Source: a virus
IMG/VR virus record: IMGVR_UViG_3300030104_004642
Location: 51,003-115,002 of that record
Direction: 5' to 3' (one strand)
Length of the DNA stretch: 64,000 nt
Below the pieces are notes generated by a model. The model was not told the origin of the DNA. It did not search any database and saw nothing but the letters and a program-made list of their open reading frames with translations. A program made the translations under genes and the position numbers. Of the stretch, positions 60,546 through 64,000 are shown piece after piece (position 1 is the stretch's first letter; every line of letters starts with the position of its first letter).

Positions 60546-60710
60546 TTAGAGTGATGCTATGATCCAGCGTCTTGCCTCATAAGCAAGGAATTCATTCCTG
60601 AAAGTTGCTATCTTTTGCATATCTTCCTTCCAATACAATGCCCACTTATGTGAACCCCACACCCCCTTGATTAGGATGGGGTTGTCAATACCAAGGGGAT
60701 AGGGTTTCAT
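60546..60710 (-). CDS. Small unknown protein (54 residues)
   Basis: A 54-codon frame, MKPYPLGIDNPILIKGVWGS and then HKWALYWKEDMQKIATFRNE, ending near ARRWIIASL. Aromatic-rich with a likely C-terminal helix. It is first after element copy 3, and the leader ACACACACCAAACC matches the style of the other early genes. I do not recognise it. Confidence 0.6.
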   Translation of the reverse strand: MKPYPLGIDNPILIKGVWGSHKWALYWKEDMQKIATFRNEFLAYEARRWIIASL

Positions 60711-60723
60711 GGTTTGGTGTGTG

Positions 60724-60760
60724 TTATACTATGGGGACAGTTTGGGGGTAACTAACAATA
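60724..60760 (-). promoter_or_regulatory. Early element copy 3
   Basis: AGTTAC, 16 bp, TAGTAT with AAACTGTCC between, on the minus strand, immediately before the 54-residue gene. Confidence 0.7.
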
Positions 60761-60761
60761 A

Positions 60762-61037
60762 TCACAACTCACTTAGCATCTCATTCAGTTCAATGATGTT
60801 GAGAGAATCATCATCCCACTTAACACCATCAGGGGTAGCAGGAGTTAACTCAATCAACATATGAGAGAGTGACTTATATCCATGCTCTGCCCATTCCCTT
60901 GCTATGTTATACAAACCCTCATCATTACCTAACCAGAGTGCTACATTCCAGGTTTCATAGTTTGTCCAACCATTGTAGGATTGGTCTGTAAGTTGTGTCT
61001 GATAGGTTGTTTGAGTCATGCTTTGAGTGGTATCCAT
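60762..61037 (-). CDS. Conserved NGWTNYETWNVALW-type protein
   Basis: A 91-residue protein; from the ATG at 61019 it would be 85. The NGWTNYETWNVALWLGNDEG core defines a family found in cyanobacteria, their phages and other viruses (I recall it as DUF7249, not checked). The rest is helical and acidic. Function unknown. The first ATG overlaps element copy 4, so which start is used depends on where transcription begins. Confidence 0.8.
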   Translation of the reverse strand: MDTTQSMTQTTYQTQLTDQSYNGWTNYETWNVALWLGNDEGLYNIAREWAEHGYKSLSHMLIELTPATPDGVKWDDDSLNIIELNEMLSEL

Positions 61038-61073
61038 ACCATAGGGACAGTTTAGGGGTAACTAACAATCTAC
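61035..61073 (-). promoter_or_regulatory. Early element copy 4
   Basis: AGTTAC, 16 bp, TGGTAT with TAAACTGTCC between. The last bases (GTATGG) contain the first ATG of the next gene. Confidence 0.7.
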
Positions 61074-61339
61074 TCAAAAGGTTTCACCAATCCAGCAGCA
61101 TAAAACTCACCAATTAACCCCTCATAATCATCAGCAAGGGACCTATATGACATATCATTCTCATACACCTCAAACCCACAATCATCATCAAAGTGTTCAA
61201 TCAGTGCCATCAATTCATCATGATTGTAACCCTCATCATCCTCCTCTGGATTCATAAAATAACCTGCCTTAATATGCTCCACAATGTGAGGATAAAGGAT
61301 GCTCAGAAAATCATCCTTAGTCATTTTAGTTTGTGTCAT
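61070..61339 (-). CDS. Acidic small protein of unknown function
   Basis: An 89-residue protein from the first ATG (MTQTKMTKDDFLSILYPHIV); a second ATG at 61324 is possible. It is strongly acidic (NPEEDDEGYNHDELMALIEH), with helices and a conserved-looking CGFEVYENDMSYRSL turn. DNA-mimic or anti-host proteins are often of this size and charge, but nothing specific supports that. The leader is CA-rich. Confidence 0.65.
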   Translation of the reverse strand: MTQTKMTKDDFLSILYPHIVEHIKAGYFMNPEEDDEGYNHDELMALIEHFDDDCGFEVYENDMSYRSLADDYEGLIGEFYAAGLVKPFE

Positions 61340-61374
61340 TTTGTTGGAAATGTGTGTGTGATGGTGTGTTAGAC

Positions 61375-61656
61375 TCAGACTAATTCTACCTGATATTGTA
61401 TCCTTGCCTCCTCATACATCTCATCCACTGTCTCCTGAATCACCTGATAAATGTAATCAGAATTACCAACTAAATTATAGGTTTGTTCAATAATATTAGG
61501 ATTGTCCTCACTTAAATCCCAATCAACATCACCATTTTCACCCCTGGGATGAATATCTTCCTTGGTATAAATCCATGCTCCACAGTAAGCATCTCCACCC
61601 TGTTGTTCAACCAGTTTGTTGACCCTTTCTTGCAGTTGTTTGAGTGTGTAATTCAT
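61375..61656 (-). CDS. Acidic small protein of unknown function
   Basis: A 93-residue protein beginning MNYTLKQLQERVNKLVEQQG, then DAYCGAWIYTKEDIHPRGEN and a helical acidic end (DYIYQVIQETVDEMYEEARI). The leader is ACTCACACACACTAAA with no ribosome site. Family not recognised. Confidence 0.65.
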   Translation of the reverse strand: MNYTLKQLQERVNKLVEQQGGDAYCGAWIYTKEDIHPRGENGDVDWDLSEDNPNIIEQTYNLVGNSDYIYQVIQETVDEMYEEARIQYQVELV

Positions 61657-61690
61657 TTTAGTGTGTGTGAGTTAGTGTTAGTTAGTGGGG

Positions 61691-61861
61691 TTAATTCCAA
61701 CCTGTGGATTCATCTGGTTCATCAAAATCATCCTCATCAGGTAATACAAAAGAGTATGTAACTTGCTCTTCTGTTAGTTCATCCCTGAACCATATGAGGG
61801 GACATTGATTTAACCAATCATTAAAATCAATGTGGGATGATGTAGTGTTTGGAATACACAT
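61691..61861 (-). CDS. Small unknown protein (56 residues)
   Basis: From the ATG at 61861 it reads MCIPNTTSSHIDFNDWLNQC and ends with an acidic tail DEDDFDEPDESTGWN. The longer frame to 61936 would overlap the neighbour heavily and is less likely. Family not recognised. Confidence 0.6.
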   Translation of the reverse strand: MCIPNTTSSHIDFNDWLNQCPLIWFRDELTEEQVTYSFVLPDEDDFDEPDESTGWN

Positions 61862-61865
61862 GATG

Positions 61866-62078
61866 TTAGTTAGTGGGGAAGTTGGCACAGACAGCATCAC
61901 ATAGTGTGCCAAATAAATCATCCTGAGCCTCATCAATATTACTCATCTCACCCATCTCAGTACACTCATTCCTGATACTTTGGAAATACTCATCAACAAT
62001 GCAGTTAATGTCCTCCATTAGTTGTTCCCTTTGGGTCAACATTTCCAGTTTGTTGAGATCCATTGTTGTGGTGTTCAT
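61866..62078 (-). CDS. Small acidic helical protein of unknown function
   Basis: A 70-residue protein, MNTTTMDLNKLEMLTQREQL at the start, with ATGs at codons 1 and 6. Three Cys are present (INCIVDEYF, RNECTEM, DAVCANFPTN). Its ATG shares one base with the TGA of the gene before it. Confidence 0.65.
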   Translation of the reverse strand: MNTTTMDLNKLEMLTQREQLMEDINCIVDEYFQSIRNECTEMGEMSNIDEAQDDLFGTLCDAVCANFPTN

Positions 62079-62299
62079 CAGTTGGAATAGATTGGTGAGA
62101 CAGTGAACCTTTTGTGTGGAATGTTTCTGAGTTGGATGATAGTCTCATCCACAACCCTTTCCATTTGATTGTGTAGACCATTGAATGTGGTGCAGGGTCT
62201 CTTCTTTACCTGATAGACTTTGGTGGGTTGATCAACATAATCAACCTCAATTTTGTAGAATCCTGAATGTTTTTGTGGCATGGTTGAAGTGTTTCTCAT
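62078..62299 (-). CDS. Small basic protein of unknown function
   Basis: A 73-residue frame; from the ATG at 62281 (MPQKHSGFYKIEVDYVDQPT) it would be 67. The segment QVKKRPCTTFNGLHNQMERV and a basic end (NIPHKRFTVSPIYSN) suggest a small alpha/beta fold. The first ATG lies inside element copy 5. Confidence 0.65.
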   Translation of the reverse strand: MRNTSTMPQKHSGFYKIEVDYVDQPTKVYQVKKRPCTTFNGLHNQMERVVDETIIQLRNIPHKRFTVSPIYSN

Positions 62300-62335
62300 A
62301 CTATGGGTACAGTTTAGGGGTAACTAACAATCTAT
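62297..62335 (-). promoter_or_regulatory. Early element copy 5
   Basis: AGTTAC, 16 bp, TAGTAT with TAAACTGTAC between. The ending GTATGA contains an in-frame ATG of the downstream gene. Confidence 0.7.
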
Positions 62336-62505
62336 CAATAGATGTTAGTCCATCTTTTGTGTTGTTTTGCAGTGATTTTTCCGTCTTTAAGTAGACCATC
62401 ACACACTAAAAGGAAGGTTTGAAACTTAAACTCCCTGTCTGAATCATAGGGTGTTGATTTACACTCCCTAATGATTTTTTTGAGTTGATTGAGTGTAATA
62501 GTCAT
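62335..62505 (-). CDS. Small basic protein (56 residues)
   Basis: A 56-codon frame starting MTITLNQLKKIIRECKSTPY and continuing DSDREFKFQTFLLVCDGLLK. Two amphipathic helices and a Lys/His-rich end (KITAKQHKRWTNIY) are visible. It lies directly after the 59-residue gene with a 2-base gap and before element copy 5. Confidence 0.65.
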   Translation of the reverse strand: MTITLNQLKKIIRECKSTPYDSDREFKFQTFLLVCDGLLKDGKITAKQHKRWTNIY

Positions 62506-62507
62506 GA

Positions 62508-62687
62508 TCACATTCCATTCATAAAGTCATGAATTGCAGCATGATATTCTTCCTCTGTATTGTATGTTCTACCATACATTGTCAGAGGAAACTCTTTCTT
62601 TTGAAACATTGTTGATGCTACCTGAACATCAGTTTTGTCATAACCCATCTCAACTAGGGTTTGAATGTAAGGATTGTTGTTTGTCAT
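62508..62687 (-). CDS. Small unknown protein (59 residues)
   Basis: A 59-codon frame, MTNNNPYIQTLVEMGYDKTD at the start, then MFQKKEFPLTMYGRTYNTEE. The TLVEMGYDKTDVQVASTMF segment resembles a small UBA-like three-helix unit. Its first ATG overlaps element copy 6; a later ATG (MGYDKTD) at 62648 is the alternative. It pairs with the 56-residue gene downstream. Confidence 0.65.
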   Translation of the reverse strand: MTNNNPYIQTLVEMGYDKTDVQVASTMFQKKEFPLTMYGRTYNTEEEYHAAIHDFMNGM

Positions 62688-62723
62688 ACCATAGGGACAC
62701 TTTACAGGTAACTAACAATCTAT
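62685..62723 (-). promoter_or_regulatory. Early element copy 6
   Basis: AGTTAC, 16 bp, TGGTAT, with the variant GTAAAGTGTCC between. GTATGA at the end holds the ATG of the 59-residue gene. Confidence 0.7.
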
Positions 62724-62738
62724 TTCAAAAGTTTGCCA

Positions 62739-63452
62739 CTAACATACACCACCCCAGATTTCTTGCAGTGCATAAACATCAGCAGGCATCAGGGGGTTTT
62801 TGATACCCCAGTCCAAAAAGTTGTAGGACATTGCAGTATCCCTATTGGTATAATCTGGATTTGCACCATCACCAAAGGGATGAGATAATCCTAATGTGTG
62901 AAGAATCTCATGGGTGATTAACCTCCTATTGTAATATGAAACCCTCTCCTTTCCCCTCCTGTTTGTGTTAGTCTCATTCCAACTTGTCAACCAGGTTGCA
63001 TATATTTTATCACCTTCATTATATGCTAAACCATTTGCCTGAGAAAACTGTTCACCAAACTTGTCATAGTTATCAACATCATCCACAATAACATCAGCAA
63101 GGTTTATATCATGCTGCATCTGCATCTTTGTATTAGTTACCCTGTCAATCTTTCTTATCATCCTCCTGGTATATCTTCTCTGCTTTTTTGGAATACTTAA
63201 ATCCACATAAAAATCAACCTTGTTATCATCCAGGAACCCCCAGTTTTCCTTCATCCATGGACCCCAAGTTTCAGAGATAAGTCCATTTACCAGTGGATCT
63301 GTCACAGTTGTGTTACAATCTTTATCCCAAGGTTTGGGAGGTTCTACCACTTCAGGTTCAAGAACATGTTCAGTTATTGTACCAAGATTCAAGGGATTTG
63401 TGTCTGTTTCAGTTGATTGGTGGAATCCACCATTAAGACAGGCAACACACAT
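62739..63452 (-). CDS. Metzincin-type zinc metalloprotease
   Basis: A 237-residue protein from the ATG at 63452 (MCVACLNGGFHQSTETDTNP). HEILHTLGLSH (about residues 183-193) is a complete HExxHxxGxxH zinc site, and DTAMSYN about 25 residues later is the Met-turn that defines metzincins. The catalytic part (IYATWLTSWNETNTN before, NPLMPADVYALQEIWGG after) is of matrixin/serralysin size. The N-terminal 60 residues are Pro/Glu/Thr-rich, with no strong signal peptide. The target is unknown. Element copy 7 lies upstream, so it is probably made early. Confidence 0.8.
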   Translation of the reverse strand: MCVACLNGGFHQSTETDTNPLNLGTITEHVLEPEVVEPPKPWDKDCNTTVTDPLVNGLISETWGPWMKENWGFLDDNKVDFYVDLSIPKKQRRYTRRMIRKIDRVTNTKMQMQHDINLADVIVDDVDNYDKFGEQFSQANGLAYNEGDKIYATWLTSWNETNTNRRGKERVSYYNRRLITHEILHTLGLSHPFGDGANPDYTNRDTAMSYNFLDWGIKNPLMPADVYALQEIWGGVC

Positions 63453-63467
63453 AATTGATTGATTGTG

Positions 63468-63505
63468 ATAATAAAAGGACAGTTTAGAGGTAACTAACAA
63501 TCATA
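63468..63505 (-). promoter_or_regulatory. Early element copy 7
   Basis: AGTTAC, 16 bp, TATTAT with TAAACTGTCC between. This copy has the most consensus-like -10, and the metalloprotease gene follows 16 bases on. Confidence 0.7.
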
Positions 63506-63740
63506 CCAAACTTAATTGCTCTCTGAGAACAGTATCAACACGATCTAACTCCTTCCAAATATATTCTTCCTCTGCTAAACAGGACAGAAAATCTACCTCA
63601 ATCCAGGTATCTTCATCATCATCATAACTATCATCCGTGAACATTGGAGTCATAAAGAGATCATCACCTATAATAGTGAAGGCAGCACCTAACACCTCAG
63701 ATTCAAGAATTGGATTGTTTGAGACTTTTGAAATGATCAT
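63501..63740 (-). CDS. Acidic protein of unknown function
   Basis: A 79-residue protein, MIISKVSNNPILESEVLGAA at the start, with an acidic centre (TDDSYDDDEDTWIEVDFLSC) and a helical end (YIWKELDRVDTVLREQLSLV). The leader ACACACACAAATC has no ribosome site. Its stop lies inside element copy 7. Family not recognised. Confidence 0.65.
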   Translation of the reverse strand: MIISKVSNNPILESEVLGAAFTIIGDDLFMTPMFTDDSYDDDEDTWIEVDFLSCLAEEEYIWKELDRVDTVLREQLSLV

Positions 63741-63766
63741 GATTTGTGTGTGTTGATGTAATTAAA

Positions 63767-64000
63767 TTAGAGTTTTCCACCTACAAAACTATCACCAATC
63801 ACCCTTGTATATTGCTCCAATGTGCCATCCTGCTCACATTTTAGATGCCATCTGGTCATCTTAACTGCCTCATCCTTTTCAAGGGCTGTCAACATTTTCC
63901 TGCCCTCCTTTGTCATTGTTGAGTGTAATCCATATCTAGTTTCCCAGACATAAAATGTATCATCTATAAGGATTGACCCCTCTGGGATCTCAACAATTTG
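63767..64000 (-). CDS. Unknown protein, C-terminal part (runs off the right edge)
   Basis: The last 77 codons of a gene that enters from beyond 64000. The readable part includes ILIDDTFYVWETRYGLHSTM, TKEGRKMLTALEKDEAVKMT and a closing VIGDSFVGGKL. A mixed strand-helix layout is suggested. It is not recognised, and its start cannot be seen. Confidence 0.65.
   Translation of the reverse strand, partial: QIVEIPEGSILIDDTFYVWETRYGLHSTMTKEGRKMLTALEKDEAVKMTRWHLKCEQDGTLEQYTRVIGDSFVGGKL

Noticed and set aside
61862-61936. Longer start for the 56-residue gene at 61691-61861
   Set aside because: It would overlap the coding region of 61866-62078 by 70 bases with no ribosome site.
1-64000. tRNA genes, integrase, attachment sites, insertion sequences
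   Set aside because: I looked for them in the gaps and saw no cloverleaf-like sequence, recombinase or terminal inverted repeats; a tRNA scan would be needed to be certain.

Overview
The window is part of the genome of a T4-like cyanomyovirus (a contractile-tailed phage of marine Synechococcus or Prochlorococcus). The evidence is the T4-type virion gene order, the phage-borne purine gene purM, and the large glycine- and threonine-rich baseplate and fiber proteins typical of marine cyanophages. The sequence is moderately AT-rich. Every gene I can support is on the minus strand, so transcription runs from high to low coordinates. I see no tRNA, CRISPR, transposon or integrase.

Layout from low to high coordinate: 1-3340 holds recombination and late-control genes (gp47 partial, gp55, a small unknown protein, UvsW, a 67-residue protein, UvsY). 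3338-12750 is the head and tail block (gp3-like tail completion, gp23, gp22, gp21, a 184-residue structural protein, gp67-like, gp20, gp19, gp18). 12833-15033 has accessory genes, including purM and a secreted HExxH protein. 15030-16685 is the large terminase gp17. 16692-27270 is a fiber and appendage cassette of six genes lying between gp17 and gp16. 27313-30966 holds gp16, gp15, gp14 and gp13. 30995-55249 is the baseplate block: two small structural proteins, a 2529-residue DUF4815-type protein, gp8, a 3994-residue gp7-type protein, gp6 and gp25. 55299-57151 has a small unknown cluster and a glycosyltransferase-like gene. 57241-64000 is an early-type region of about 23 mostly short genes of unknown function. 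Nine genes below the usual length cutoff, plus a partial gene at the right edge, were recovered by reading the intergenic sequence directly.

Regulation is visible at three levels. (1) NATAAATA late promoters, read by the gp55 sigma factor, precede many virion genes and uvsW. (2) Sigma-70-like promoters precede gp55, the glycosyltransferase and several early genes. (3) The early region carries a seven-copy intergenic element with a GTTAGTTACC core and CA-rich leaders with no Shine-Dalgarno sequence.

The most unusual non-coding feature is an array of about 16 short palindromes, TGTGTWACACA and TGTGGNCCACA, between 57676 and 58595. They are often about 20 bp apart, and one sits inside the spacer of a TTGACT-17-TATAAT promoter. 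I read this as an iteron-like origin or an operator array for an unidentified phage or host DNA-binding protein. It is the best candidate here for something undescribed.
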